Counted from the stretch's first letter, positions 20,438 through 30,194 are shown. The stretch: DNA of 64,000 nucleotides from Halomonas sp. A40-4 (GCF_015767635.1 NZ_CP065230.1:2108001-2172000); one strand, 5' to 3'. Translations and numbers: made by a program. The notes: generated from the sequence alone by a model not told the origin.

Positions 20438-21925
20438 TTAATCCGTTGAACGCACGCGGGAAACCGCGTCCAACCATCCTTGGTACAGTTGTTCGCGGTT
20501 CGCCTCCTCCATACTCGGTATAAAGCTTCGCTCGCAGCGCCAGAGTTGCTCTATCTCGTCCAGGGTCTGATACCAGCCTAACCGCAGGCCGGCCAGGTAG
20601 GCGGCGCCCAGAGCGGTGGTTTCCAGAATCGTGGGGCGGTCCACTTGCACGTTCAGCATATCGGCCAGAAACTGCATGACCCAGTTATTCTTGACCATGC
20701 CGCCATCAACACGCAGGTTGCCGGGTGGGGCTTCCATATCGTCATTCATGCAATGCTGAAGATCACGCGTCTGATAACAGACTGCCTGAAGACCAGCGGC
20801 GACAATTTCCGCAATCCCGGTATCGCGGGTCAGACCAAAAATCGCCCCGCGGGCTTTCGGATCCCAGTGCGGTGCCCCCAGGCCAGTAAAGGCAGGGACT
20901 AGATAAACGCTATGCCCGCGGCGGGTTTTACGGGCAAGGGCTTCGGTCTCCGCCGCATCCGCAAATAAATTCAGCCCATCGCGCAGCCACTGGACCGTGG
21001 CGCCGGCGACAAAAATACTGCCTTCCATGGCGTAGGTCGGCTTGCCGTTCAGGCGATACCCAATGGTCGTCAGCAACCGGTTGCGCGACAGAGACGGTGT
21101 GTCTCCGGTGTTGACGATCATGAAACATCCGGTCCCGTAGGTACTCTTCCCCATGCCCGGCTGAAAGCACGCCTGACCGACCAGCGCTGCCTGTTGATCC
21201 CCCGCCACACCCGCAATCGGCAGCTCAACACCCAGCCAGCGGGCATCCATGGTGCCAAAATCATCGCTCGAGTCTTTCACCTCAGGCAGCAAGCTTGCCG
21301 GGATATCGAACAGGTCGAGCAGTTCGTCGTCCCAGCACTGCTCGTGGATATTGAACAAGGCGGTGCGCGAGGCATTGGTGGCATCAGTTACGTGATGGTG
21401 ACCACCGGTCAATCGCCAGATCAGGAAGCTATCGACGGTACCAAAGAGCAATTCGCCTTTCTCAGCCCGGGCTCGGGTCCCTTCGACGTTGTCCAGCACC
21501 CATGCAAGCTTGGTGGCGGAAAAGTACGGGTCGATCAGCAGGCCGGTCTTGGCCTGCACACGCTCGGTATGGCCACCATCGCGCAGCTGTTCGCAGAGCG
21601 ACGACGTACGCCGGTCCTGCCACACAATGGCGTTATAAACCGGCTTTCCGGTGCGCTTGTCCCACACAATGGTGGTTTCGCGCTGATTGGTGATCCCCAC
21701 GCCAGCAATTTGCTCTGGCTTGATAGCTGCCTTTTTGACAACTTCCTGGCAGGTGGCAACGACAGTGTCCCAGATATCTTCAGGATCGTGCTCGATCCAA
21801 CCGTCGTAGGGATAGTGCTGGGTAAATTCCTGCTGCGCGACAGCAGTTACTTGACCTTCACGGTCAAACAGGATGGCACGGGAACTGGTCGTACCTTGAT
21901 CGATGGCAAGTATATAGGAGGACAT
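20438..21925 (-). CDS. glpK: Glycerol kinase
   Basis: 495 residues. It phosphorylates glycerol to glycerol-3-phosphate with ATP. The start [21 protein letters not shown] was chosen by family alignment; a 29-codon upstream extension is open but lacks similarity. FGGY features are present: phosphate 1 loop DQGTTSSR, the substrate Asp region [10 protein letters not shown], and the ATP-binding [18 protein letters not shown] and [16 protein letters not shown] segments. No glpF facilitator lies beside it, consistent with ABC-type glycerol import. TTTCGA/TCGAAA elements upstream suggest GlpR control. Confidence 0.95.
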   Translation of the reverse strand: MSSYILAIDQGTTSSRAILFDREGQVTAVAQQEFTQHYPYDGWIEHDPEDIWDTVVATCQEVVKKAAIKPEQIAGVGITNQRETTIVWDKRTGKPVYNAIVWQDRRTSSLCEQLRDGGHTERVQAKTGLLIDPYFSATKLAWVLDNVEGTRARAEKGELLFGTVDSFLIWRLTGGHHHVTDATNASRTALFNIHEQCWDDELLDLFDIPASLLPEVKDSSDDFGTMDARWLGVELPIAGVAGDQQAALVGQACFQPGMGKSTYGTGCFMIVNTGDTPSLSRNRLLTTIGYRLNGKPTYAMEGSIFVAGATVQWLRDGLNLFADAAETEALARKTRRGHSVYLVPAFTGLGAPHWDPKARGAIFGLTRDTGIAEIVAAGLQAVCYQTRDLQHCMNDDMEAPPGNLRVDGGMVKNNWVMQFLADMLNVQVDRPTILETTALGAAYLAGLRLGWYQTLDEIEQLWRCERSFIPSMEEANREQLYQGWLDAVSRVRSTD

Positions 21926-21949
21926 GGCACGTTCACTTTGTTGTTGGTA

Positions 21950-21980
21950 GTTTCGATTCTGTACATTTATTTTCGAATTA
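21950..21980. promoter_or_regulatory. GlpR-like sites upstream of glpK
   Basis: TTTCGATT (21951-21958) and TTTCGAA (21971-21977) repeat the half-site type seen upstream of glpS, 20 bp apart, directly in the glpK promoter region. Confidence 0.5.
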
Positions 21981-22047
21981 TTATCACCAAAGGCTACGCC
22001 AGCCGCCAGCAATGCTCAAGTATGAAAACATAACCGCCTTCACCTGA

Positions 22048-22806
22048 TCAGGCCAGGTGCAACGCGACATCGTGCTGGGTCAGCAGGCGCTGAATGGCCT
22101 CAGGCGGTTTACGGTCGGTAAACAGTGCGTCCAACTGGGCAATATTGCCTTGGCGTACCACCGGGTTGCGGTGAAACTTTGAATAGTCGGCCGCCAGATA
22201 AACGCGCCGTGAATTGGCAATAATGGCCTGGGCAACGCGCACTTCCTGATAGTCGAATTCCAGCAAAGAGCCATCTTCGTCGATGCCGCTGATACCGATA
22301 ATGCCGTAATCGACCTTGAACTGATTGATAAAGTCGATCGTGGCCTCGCCAATAATCCCGCCATCCCGGGAACGCACCTGCCCCCCTGCGATGATCACCG
22401 TGAAATCTTCCTTGTGCTGCAGAATCGCCGCGACGTTGAGGTTATTGGTAATAATCTCCAACCCCTGATGATCGAGCAGCGCCTGAGCAATCACCTCGTT
22501 GCTGGTACCAATGTTGATGAATAGTGACGCGTCATTGGGAATATGGTCAGCCAGGCAGCGTGCGATCCGCTCTTTCTCTTCAAGATGCAGGGTTTTACGA
22601 GTGCTGTAGGCGGTATTCACGGTGCTGGATTCAATCCCCACGCCCCCATGAACTCGCCTCACGCGGCCATCGTTCGCCAGTGTATTCAGATCTCGGCGAA
22701 TGGTCTGCGGCGTTACGGCAAAATGATCAGTGAGCTGCTCGATGCTCATGTATCCATGCTGGCGGACCAGCTCGATGATCGCGTCTTGACGAAACTGTTG
22801 ATTCAT
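22048..22806 (-). CDS. glpR: Glycerol regulon repressor GlpR (DeoR family)
   Basis: 252 residues, standard DeoR-family size. The N-terminal helix-turn-helix is [21 protein letters not shown], about residues 16-36, with the family [11 protein letters not shown] wing. The C-terminal sugar-phosphate sensor domain has [13 protein letters not shown] and the [12 protein letters not shown] strand. It binds TTCG-type operators and is released by glycerol-3-phosphate. It is upstream of glpK on the same strand with about 120 bp between them, and has a TTTTTTCGTTTTAGAACG element in its own promoter. Confidence 0.92.
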   Translation of the reverse strand: MNQQFRQDAIIELVRQHGYMSIEQLTDHFAVTPQTIRRDLNTLANDGRVRRVHGGVGIESSTVNTAYSTRKTLHLEEKERIARCLADHIPNDASLFINIGTSNEVIAQALLDHQGLEIITNNLNVAAILQHKEDFTVIIAGGQVRSRDGGIIGEATIDFINQFKVDYGIIGISGIDEDGSLLEFDYQEVRVAQAIIANSRRVYLAADYSKFHRNPVVRQGNIAQLDALFTDRKPPEAIQRLLTQHDVALHLA

Positions 22807-22824
22807 AAGCTAGCCCGTGGCGTT

Positions 22825-22843
22825 ATTTTTTCGTTTTAGAACG
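22825..22843. promoter_or_regulatory. Candidate GlpR autoregulatory site
   Basis: TTTTTTCGTTTTAGAACG lies 19-37 bp upstream of the glpR start and shares the TTTCGTTT half site with the glpS operators. Confidence 0.4.
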
Positions 22844-22917
22844 TATTTACTTTAAAACTATTTATTTAAAAACCATTCACTTTTAAACCATTCACTTTTA
22901 AACCATTCTCTTTTAAA
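22843..22917. repeat. Five tandem 15-bp AT-rich repeats upstream of glpR
   Basis: Three near-identical units CCATTCACTTTTAAA (22873-22887, 22888-22902, and 22903-22917 with one change) follow two decayed units, CTATTTATTTAAAAA (22858-22872) and GTATTTACTTTAAAA (22843-22857). They fill the space between glpR and the SLC13 gene. They are too short and too close for CRISPR. A protein-binding array or promoter UP element is possible. Confidence 0.8.
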
Positions 22918-22975
22918 CATAGCAGCGTAGCAAAATTTCTATCAAATAACGCTTATTGATGCTCGAAGACGAACG

Positions 22976-24826
22976 TTATGTCGACAGCGGCCATACCCAC
23001 AGGATCATCGGTATCGACACCAGCAGCACGATGACTGACAGGGGTAAACCCAACTTCCAGTAATCGCCAAACCGATACCCCCCCGGCCCCAGCACCAGCG
23101 TATTGGACTGATGGCCTATCGGGGTCAGAAAGGCACAGGACGCACTGACAGCGACCACCATCAGGAAGGGATCGAGCGATACCTCGAACCCTCTGGCCAG
23201 GCTGACGGCAATGGGCGCCATCAGCAGCGCCGCTGCCGCATTGTTGATGACATTGGAAAGCAGCATGGAAAGGATAAACAGCCCCACCAGGGTAACCACC
23301 ACCGGCCAGTCGGCTCCCCATTGCAGCAACGCCTGGGCGATCAGACCCGCCCCGCCGCTGGTCTCCAGGGCCTCGCCGACCGGAATCATGGCCCCCAAGA
23401 GAACAATCACAGGCCCGTCGATCGCCTGATAGCCCTCCCGAAGTGGCAGCACACCAATCAATAGCGAAACCAGTGCCGCACTACTCAACGCCACCGCAGC
23501 CGGCAATACGTCCAGCAGCATGGCAACAATCGCAGCCGCAAAGATAGCCATCGAAAGCAGCAATTTGCGCGGCTGACCAAGGCTTAAATTGCGGTTAGCC
23601 AGCGGTAAACAACCCAACGCTGGCAGGCTTTCGGCAATTTCATTCTCCTCGCCCTGTAACAACAGGATATCCCCGGTCTGAAAGCGAATATCCCGCAGAC
23701 GCTGCTTTAACCGGGCGCCATCCCTAGCCACCGCCACCAAATGCAAACCAAACTGGTGATTGAGACGCAACTGACGAACACTCCGATTGATCATCATGGA
23801 GTCATTACGTACCACCACTTCCACCAGCTGTAGCCCTTCGGTATCCACCGGCGGATGCGAATCCGACGCTTCTTCTGCAGCCAGGTCGCGGGCTTCCTCA
23901 TCCTCGTCATCCCCTTCAAGCTCGGCGACGGCGCTCAGCCCTGCCTTGTCTTCCAGCAGTTTCAGTTCTTCAGGTCCGGCTTCCAAAAGCAGGATATCGC
24001 CTGCCTGTAACATACCGTGGAACGAATAGCCTGCCTGGCGGTTGTCATCACGCACCACTGCCAGTACCGGAATAGACTCTTCAAGCTCGTCGCGAAGCTG
24101 CTGCAACGTCAACCCTTTGGCCTTGGATTCATCATTGACCTTGAGCTCTACCAGATAGTTGGCAGTGTCAAACATATCCGCGGCTGATGCCTGGCCGCTA
24201 CGCTTGGGCGTTAGTCGCCAGCCGACCAATACGATAAATGCCAACCCGGCCAACGCCACGACGCCTCCCACAGGGGCAAAGCTGAACATGCTGAAGGTAT
24301 CGCCGGATACGTTCCCCCGGTAACTGGAAATAATGATATTCGGCGGGGTACCGATAAGCGTCATCAGCCCACCCAGCAGTGAGCCAAATGCCAGTGGCAT
24401 CAGCAATAGCGATGGAGAGGTGTCATGCTCCCTTGCCATACGCATGGCGACGGGCAACAACAGCGCCAGCGCCCCGACATTGTTCATGATGCCCGAGAGT
24501 ACCAAGACGGTTCCCACCAACGCCAGCAACTGGAGTATCAAGCGATCACCCACCTTGAGTATCTGGTCGGCGATAATATCGACCAGACCTGAGCGTTCGA
24601 ACCCTTTGCTCAGCACCAGCACGGCGGCAACCGTGATCACGGCAGGGTGGCCAAACCCCATAAAGGCATCTTCGGCAGGCACCAAGCCAAGCATGACCGA
24701 ACCCAATAGCGCTGAAAGGGCGACCAGATCATAGCGAAACCGCCCCCATACAAAGGCCGCCAATGTTAACCCCAGCACTAAAAACACCAGCGTGCTCGGC
24801 GCCAGCCCCACGTCCTCGATTGCCAT
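22976..24826 (-). CDS. SLC13-family (DASS) permease with two TrkA-C domains
   Basis: 616 residues from the ATG preceded by GGAGGTGATTCAATAT; 11 codons upstream the frame has a weaker ATG. Hydrophobic helices occupy about residues 5-200 and 425-616. Two RCK_C/TrkA-C regulatory domains sit in the central cytoplasmic loop, separated by a very acidic linker (EGDDEDEEARDLAAEE). Both SNT-like pore motifs are seen: LIGTPPNIIISSY and LTPIGHQSNTLV. Such transporters move sulfate, dicarboxylates or related anions with Na+; the substrate cannot be assigned. Confidence 0.85.
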   Translation of the reverse strand: MAIEDVGLAPSTLVFLVLGLTLAAFVWGRFRYDLVALSALLGSVMLGLVPAEDAFMGFGHPAVITVAAVLVLSKGFERSGLVDIIADQILKVGDRLILQLLALVGTVLVLSGIMNNVGALALLLPVAMRMAREHDTSPSLLLMPLAFGSLLGGLMTLIGTPPNIIISSYRGNVSGDTFSMFSFAPVGGVVALAGLAFIVLVGWRLTPKRSGQASAADMFDTANYLVELKVNDESKAKGLTLQQLRDELEESIPVLAVVRDDNRQAGYSFHGMLQAGDILLLEAGPEELKLLEDKAGLSAVAELEGDDEDEEARDLAAEEASDSHPPVDTEGLQLVEVVVRNDSMMINRSVRQLRLNHQFGLHLVAVARDGARLKQRLRDIRFQTGDILLLQGEENEIAESLPALGCLPLANRNLSLGQPRKLLLSMAIFAAAIVAMLLDVLPAAVALSSAALVSLLIGVLPLREGYQAIDGPVIVLLGAMIPVGEALETSGGAGLIAQALLQWGADWPVVVTLVGLFILSMLLSNVINNAAAALLMAPIAVSLARGFEVSLDPFLMVVAVSASCAFLTPIGHQSNTLVLGPGGYRFGDYWKLGLPLSVIVLLVSIPMILWVWPLST

Positions 24827-24934
24827 ATATTGAATCACCTCCCTGTAGAGCACCGTCACTATCGTCGGCTTGCTTTACTGTAAATCAGATAGTGGCAAGC
24901 AGGTAAATCATATTAGACATTGACTATACGCCAA

Positions 24935-24958
24935 TAAAAAGCCCGGCGATGCCGGGCT
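24935..24958 (-). terminator. Rho-independent terminator of the crotonase/CoA-ligase operon
   Basis: On the minus strand AGCCCGGC-ATC-GCCGGGCT is followed by T5. It is 37 bp after the crotonase stop codon. Confidence 0.85.
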
Positions 24959-24995
24959 GAGAAAGATCATTGATTGAGTCCGCAGACCTGGGGCG

Positions 24996-25799
24996 CTATT
25001 TTTTCATGCGATCCAACATTTGCTGAACGGCTTCCAGATGCTCGGGTTCGTTATGAGACATGCCCTGAAAAACGGCGCAGACGTCCAGAAATCCTTTTAG
25101 CTCCATGTCGGGCGCCATTTTCATTAGCCGCTTGGTCAACCGAGTCGCCTTTGGTGGTTGGGCAGCGATCCGCCCGGCATGCTCATACGCCGCCTTCATC
25201 AACACATCGGGCTCGGCAACCTCCAGTACAATTCCGTACGCCAAGGCTTCCTGGGCATCGATCACCCGGCCGGACAAGGTCAGCTCAAAGGCACGCTGGT
25301 AGCCGATCTGGCGTTGCATGAACCATGCGCCGCCGTCGCCGGGAATAATGCCCAGGTTGAGAAAGGTCTCACCAAACTTGGCCTGGCGCGAGGCAATGCG
25401 CAAATCCGCCATATTGGCCAGGTCAAACCCGGCGCCGATCGCAGGCCCGTTGATCGCCGCAATGATGGGCACTTCCACCGCTTCAAGCGCCAGCGGCATA
25501 CGCTGTATGCCCCGGCGGTATCGCTCAGCGACTTCCGCCACGTCGCCCGCGAAGTCGCCGTCGCGGTGGGCCATATCCTTGACGTTACCACCGGCGGAGA
25601 ACGCCGATCCGGCCCCGGTAATCACCAATACCGACACGTCGGCAGCGTGGTTAACCCAGTTAGCCGTAGCGACAATGTCATCGACCAACGCAGTGCCGGT
25701 AAGCGCATTGCGCACGTCGTGACGATTCATGGTGAGCGTAGCCACCCGTTCTTCAAGCGTTAAAGTCGCATCCGTCAGTGTCGGCAACGATTGACTCAT
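24996..25799 (-). CDS. Enoyl-CoA hydratase/isomerase (crotonase) family protein, atypical active site
   Basis: 267 residues, a crotonase fold with both oxyanion-hole segments (FSAGGNVKDM; GPAIGAGFDLA). The two catalytic glutamates of classical hydratases are absent: the Glu144 position is Asp (GAGFDLA) and the Glu164 position is Phe (FGETFLNLG). It is therefore probably not a plain hydratase; an isomerase, hydrolase or lyase of the superfamily is inferred. Its ATG overlaps the stop of the acyl-CoA synthetase gene by 4 bp (ATGA), implying coupled translation. Confidence 0.85.
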   Translation of the reverse strand: MSQSLPTLTDATLTLEERVATLTMNRHDVRNALTGTALVDDIVATANWVNHAADVSVLVITGAGSAFSAGGNVKDMAHRDGDFAGDVAEVAERYRRGIQRMPLALEAVEVPIIAAINGPAIGAGFDLANMADLRIASRQAKFGETFLNLGIIPGDGGAWFMQRQIGYQRAFELTLSGRVIDAQEALAYGIVLEVAEPDVLMKAAYEHAGRIAAQPPKATRLTKRLMKMAPDMELKGFLDVCAVFQGMSHNEPEHLEAVQQMLDRMKK

Positions 25800-27973
25800 T
25801 CTTCACGCTCCAAAATGATGCGGGCATCCACAATGGCATACCCGTGGGGGTGGCTTTCTGGATACACCATTACCGGGTTTAAATCCAACTCACGAATGCT
25901 CGGATAGGCGTCCACCAACTTTGAAATGCGCATCAACAGCAATACCAGTGCCTGCTTATTGACCGCCTGAGCACCGCGGACCCCTTCAAGCACTTTTTGC
26001 GCCTTGATTTGGCTCACCATGGATTCGGCATCGGCTTGCGTGATAGGTAGTGAACGAAACGCCACGTCCTCCCACACCTCAACGAAAACGCCGCCCAGGC
26101 CAAACATGAGCACCGGGCCAAAGACCGGATCCCGCAGCATACCGATGATCACCTCCACCCCTTTCTCTACCATCGGCGTGACCAGCACCCCCTCGAGTCG
26201 TGCGCCAGGGTCGTAGTACTGGGCATTAGCGACGATGGTTTTGTAGGCATCGCGTAATGCGGCTTCGCCTACCAGGCCAAGCTTGACCCCACCGGCGTCG
26301 GATTTGTGCAGAATATCTTTGGAAACCACTTTCATGGCCAATGGCTGTTCGCCAAAGTGACGGGCAACTTCCTCCATCTCATCGCTACCTTGCACCCACC
26401 GTTCGTCGGGCACATGAATGCCATGCTCGGCCAGCAGTCCCTTGGCTTCGAACTCGAGCAAGTTCCGCTTTTGTTCTTTTGCGTTGGATAATATTGCCTG
26501 GCCGTTACGGGATGCCTGCATCGGCAGATTTGCGGGTTGAACGGCGCATTTCGCCAGGTATTCACCGCGCTCGCCCAGCGCCGCCAGCACTCTTACCGCG
26601 TGTTCGATGGAGGCGTAAACGGGCAACCCCGCCTCGTGCAAACGGCTCAGCGCTGGGGGGTTAATGGGCGCGTAGAGGCTGTAGATGACCAGCGGTTTAC
26701 CGCTCGAATGGGCAAGCTCAATCATGGATTCGGCCCCGCGCATTTCATCCCCCAGCAAGGACTCGGCAAAGCGGAGACTGTAGCCGCCAAACATGCCTAC
26801 CAGAAACACGCTATCGACATTCGCATCAGCGGCCACCACGGCCATGCATTCTGCCAGGAGGGAAGGATTCGCATCCGAAGACCCCGCCACATCGACAGGG
26901 TTCAGCGTCGAGGCCTGGGGCAGCAAAAGCGCCTCGAGTTTCACCTGGGTATCTCGGCTAAGCGTCGCCAGTGTCAAGCCCGCCTCCGCCAGCCGATCGG
27001 CGGCGATCGTTGCCTGACCACCACCGTCGGCAATCACCGCCACGCGTTTACCTTCTGACTTTTGCAAGCGGCCCAGCCCTTCCGCCACCGGGAGTATTTC
27101 ATCGGAGTATTGCACCACGCTCACCCCAGCCTGGCGCAACAGGTCCACGGTCATCCGGTAGCTGCCTGCAAGAGCCCCGGTGTGAGAACTGGCGGCCTTT
27201 TGGCCCTGCTCGGTAGAGCCCGACTTATATACCACGACGGGCTTCATGGTAGTGACTTCACGCGCCGCATCGAGAAACTGGCGACCGTCCCGAAAGCCCT
27301 CCACATAAAGCGTCGCCACCCGAGTATGCTCATCTTCCCCCAGATAGCGGAGGTAGTCGTTGAAGCCGATATCGGCCTGATTGCCCGGCCCGATGTAGGT
27401 ACTGAACCCGACCTGCCCGTTGTGCTGGGCCTCCAGCGCCAGGGAAAGCAGCATGTTGCCCGACTGGGAGACAATTCCGATGTCGCCGGTCTTGAGGTTA
27501 TCAAGCGCCAGCAGATTAACCCGATGGTGCAGGTTGAACATCCCCGACGTGTTGGGCCCGATGATGCGCACGCCATGGGCCCGGGCGTTGGCCATCATGC
27601 GGGCTTCCAGCGCAGCGCCTGCCTCGCCAGTCTCGCCAAAGCCGCTGGCCAACACCACGGCCCCCTTGATGCCGAGGCGGCCACACTCAGTAATCAGGTC
27701 GGGCACCGTGGCGGCGGGAGTACAAATCAGCGCCAGCGCCGGGGTGCCCGGGATAGCACTGATCGAGGCAAAGGCTTTGACCCCTAAAATCGAAGTCGCC
27801 TTGGGATTGACCGGGTAAATCTCACCGCCATAGCCGCCCTTGATCAGCCCGACCATGGCCTTATAGCCGCGCTTGGTGGGATCAGACGAGGCGCCAACGA
27901 CGGCAATGCCCGACGGCGCCAGGATGGCATGCAGCGGGCTTTGAGAAGGAAGATGACCTTCGATGGATTGCAT
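25796..27973 (-). CDS. Acyl-CoA synthetase, ADP-forming type (acetate--CoA ligase family)
   Basis: 725 residues, fused alpha-beta architecture. Residues about 20-140 form a CoA-binding Rossmann domain (GIAVVGASSDPTKRGYKAM), 150-460 succinyl-CoA-ligase-like flavodoxin domains containing the phospho-histidine loop SSHTGALAGSYR, and 490-720 an ATP-grasp domain (LAMKVVSKDILHKSDAGGVKLG). These enzymes join an organic acid to CoA using ATP or GTP with ADP release. The start is set by AAGGTAACTCC-ATG. It lies between two crotonase genes and probably activates the acid imported by the nearby TRAP system. Confidence 0.87.
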   Translation of the reverse strand: MQSIEGHLPSQSPLHAILAPSGIAVVGASSDPTKRGYKAMVGLIKGGYGGEIYPVNPKATSILGVKAFASISAIPGTPALALICTPAATVPDLITECGRLGIKGAVVLASGFGETGEAGAALEARMMANARAHGVRIIGPNTSGMFNLHHRVNLLALDNLKTGDIGIVSQSGNMLLSLALEAQHNGQVGFSTYIGPGNQADIGFNDYLRYLGEDEHTRVATLYVEGFRDGRQFLDAAREVTTMKPVVVYKSGSTEQGQKAASSHTGALAGSYRMTVDLLRQAGVSVVQYSDEILPVAEGLGRLQKSEGKRVAVIADGGGQATIAADRLAEAGLTLATLSRDTQVKLEALLLPQASTLNPVDVAGSSDANPSLLAECMAVVAADANVDSVFLVGMFGGYSLRFAESLLGDEMRGAESMIELAHSSGKPLVIYSLYAPINPPALSRLHEAGLPVYASIEHAVRVLAALGERGEYLAKCAVQPANLPMQASRNGQAILSNAKEQKRNLLEFEAKGLLAEHGIHVPDERWVQGSDEMEEVARHFGEQPLAMKVVSKDILHKSDAGGVKLGLVGEAALRDAYKTIVANAQYYDPGARLEGVLVTPMVEKGVEVIIGMLRDPVFGPVLMFGLGGVFVEVWEDVAFRSLPITQADAESMVSQIKAQKVLEGVRGAQAVNKQALVLLLMRISKLVDAYPSIRELDLNPVMVYPESHPHGYAIVDARIILEREE

Positions 27974-28026
27974 GGAGTTACCTTTAGAAAGTAAGACAAG
28001 TCGACAATGCGTGTTGGAGCGGACGC

Positions 28027-28833
28027 CTAACGGCCCTTGAACTGGGGCGCGCGTTTTTCGGCGAAGGCGTTGACCCCCTCCTGCCAATCCTCGGTGGTCG
28101 AACAGGTAAAGACGGCATCAAGTTCTTGCTGAAGCTGGCTTGGCATGTCGGTTTGCGCGGCTCGATTGACCAGCGGCTTCAACATGGCCAATGACACCGG
28201 CGCCTTTTCCGCCAGCTGCAACGCCAGTGACTCGACCTCTGGCATCAACTGATCCGCTGGATAACTGGCCAGCGCCAGACCCAGCCGTGCTGCCTCGGTT
28301 CCATTGATTCTTTCGCCGATATACAGAAGCCGACGAGCCTGGGCCAGCCCGACAAGTTGGGGTAACCACTTGGAAACGCCACCGCCTACGCAGGTGCCAA
28401 TACTGGTTTCGGGAAAACCGATCTGAGCATCATCGGCCATCAGTATAAAATCACAGGCCACCGCCATTTCGGCGCCCGCCCCCAGGGCATAGCCGTTCAC
28501 GGCGGCAATCACCGGCTTGCTCAGTTGAGCGATTGCCTCGCCCACGTCGTTCCCCAACTGGAGATATTGGCGCCGCTGGAAAAGCGTCCGACCCGCGCCT
28601 TCATGGGCTTTCATGTCAGCGCCGACGCAGAAGGCACGCCCTTCCCCGGTGATTACCACGGCGCGAATATCCGGCTCGCGCTGGGCAACGGCCAGCACGC
28701 CAAGTAGCTCGTGATATAGCGATTCCACAACGGCATTGAGCCTGTCGGGCCGATTGAGTCGCACCGTCATTACATGGTCTTGCTGGGTGACTACAAGATG
28801 GGAACAGGAAGGTAAATCTAGCGGCATGGTCAT
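28027..28833 (-). CDS. Enoyl-CoA hydratase (crotonase family), both catalytic Glu present
   Basis: 268 residues from ATG 28833; ATG 28827 is an alternative. The oxyanion-hole residues (FCVGADMKAH; YALGAGAEMA) and both hydratase glutamates (GAGAEMAVACD and IGFPETSIG) are intact, so hydration of an enoyl-CoA is plausible. It is the first gene of the minus-strand operon crotonase / CoA-ligase / crotonase, 53 bp ahead of the ligase, and divergent from the rpiR-type regulator. Confidence 0.87.
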   Translation of the reverse strand: MTMPLDLPSCSHLVVTQQDHVMTVRLNRPDRLNAVVESLYHELLGVLAVAQREPDIRAVVITGEGRAFCVGADMKAHEGAGRTLFQRRQYLQLGNDVGEAIAQLSKPVIAAVNGYALGAGAEMAVACDFILMADDAQIGFPETSIGTCVGGGVSKWLPQLVGLAQARRLLYIGERINGTEAARLGLALASYPADQLMPEVESLALQLAEKAPVSLAMLKPLVNRAAQTDMPSQLQQELDAVFTCSTTEDWQEGVNAFAEKRAPQFKGR

Positions 28834-28869
28834 AACGGTCGGGATACCTGGCGGAAAGGTGAATACGTA

Positions 28870-28992
28870 GACACATACGTTTCTATATTTTTAATAAAAA
28901 GAAACATATGTATCAAATTCAATCCTAGGACCACCCTGCGCCCCAGTCAACACGATTGTTTCATTAAAAAATAAAAAAGATACAAATGTATC
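28870..28992. promoter_or_regulatory. Three related 14-bp palindromes in the RpiR-regulator intergenic region
   Basis: GACACATACGTTTC (28870-28883), GAAACATATGTATC (28901-28914) and GATACAAATGTATC (28979-28992, perfect 6-bp arms) share the form GAWACA-WW-TGTWTC. They fill the divergent region between the crotonase operon and the regulator gene. RpiR-family proteins usually bind such dyads. Regulator identity is inferred from adjacency. Confidence 0.6.
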
Positions 28993-29042
28993 GATCAAGT
29001 GTGATGGTCTAAACTACCCGCCTGAATGCGCTGGAGCCTTAC

Positions 29043-29951
29043 ATGACATCCAAGAACAGTGAAACGATCACTTCATCTGCCTCGCCGCTGGATACCATCA
29101 ATCAACGTCTTGCGGCGGTTTACCCGACGCTCAGCCCACAGTTGAAACAGGCGGCAGGCTATGTGATGGAACACCCCCCGAACATCGCATTTCAATCCAT
29201 CCGCAAAACCGCAGAAGCGGCACAGGTCACGCCCTCAACCCTGGTGCGTCTGGCCAAGCGACTGGATTTCAAAAGCTATGAAACGTTTCGCGAGGTGTTT
29301 CAGTCGGCGGTTAAGACACCGTCTGTGGAACTATCAGGGCGCGCCAACCGGCTTCGTTACCAGGCAAGTCAGCCTGATGACCCCCTCTTTGTTGATGTCG
29401 GCGATGCCGCCTTCGACAACATTGGGCGCCTGTTCACCGCGGATAACCAGGCACGGGTACGCGATGCCGCTCAGCAGCTTTTAGCGGCGCGCAATATCGC
29501 CGTGGTGGGTTTTCGCGACACCTTTGCCTGCGCCTACCACTTTGCTTATGTGGGTCGCATTGCCATGCCCAACATCAGCCTTATTCGAGGCTTGGAAGGC
29601 GGGTTATTAACCGAGCTGGACGGCTTCGATGAAAACGATATTGTCGTCGTTTTTGGCTTTGAGCCCTACTGCGCAGAAACGGTAAAAGCACTGGAAGTTA
29701 CCCGCGCAAACGGCGTCAAGGCCATTGTCGTAACGGATACCATGCGCTCACCACTGGCACCCGGCGCACAGATCACATTTAACCTTGCCAACGCGACCCC
29801 ACACTTTTTTCCTTCGATTCTGTCGGCCATCACGCTCATCGAAGCCATTCTGGCGGAATGTGTCGCCTTCGGCCCTGATTCTCTGGTCGACAACGTGTCC
29901 AGATTCGAACAGCGTATGCTCCATATGGGGGCGTATGTTGAGACCGACTAA
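29043..29951 (+). CDS. MurR/RpiR family transcriptional regulator
   Basis: 302 residues. The N-terminal RpiR helix-turn-helix is at about 35-85 (SIRKTAEAAQVTPSTLVRLAKRL). The C-terminal SIS domain (about 130-280; NIAVVGFRDTFACAYHF, DIVVVFGFEPYCAETVKAL) normally binds phosphosugars. Relatives next to CoA-ligase genes instead control organic-acid catabolism, so the effector here is open. It diverges from the crotonase operon and precedes the TRAP genes in the same direction, and so could control both. Confidence 0.88.
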   Translation: MTSKNSETITSSASPLDTINQRLAAVYPTLSPQLKQAAGYVMEHPPNIAFQSIRKTAEAAQVTPSTLVRLAKRLDFKSYETFREVFQSAVKTPSVELSGRANRLRYQASQPDDPLFVDVGDAAFDNIGRLFTADNQARVRDAAQQLLAARNIAVVGFRDTFACAYHFAYVGRIAMPNISLIRGLEGGLLTELDGFDENDIVVVFGFEPYCAETVKALEVTRANGVKAIVVTDTMRSPLAPGAQITFNLANATPHFFPSILSAITLIEAILAECVAFGPDSLVDNVSRFEQRMLHMGAYVETD

Positions 29952-30194
29952 AGATAAGACTATTGATGGAGACCAAGCAGGTATTTCGACATTCGACATT
30001 CGCTGTACTATGGCAAACGTTGAAAATATTAATTGGCGCTTAGCTCAGGACTCGCTAAATTCTGTTTACGTAAAGTGATGCCTTCGCGCTTGGCATCACC
30101 TTGCCTGTGCCACAGGGAACTCAAAAGTGACACGACGTTTAGTATGGGAATACAAAAACAAACAGTGGCAATGATCACTGCTGGAGCTTCCAAC

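Noticed and set aside
22843-22917. Possible CRISPR array
   Set aside because: The 15-bp units abut without spacers and there are no cas genes; reported as tandem repeat instead.
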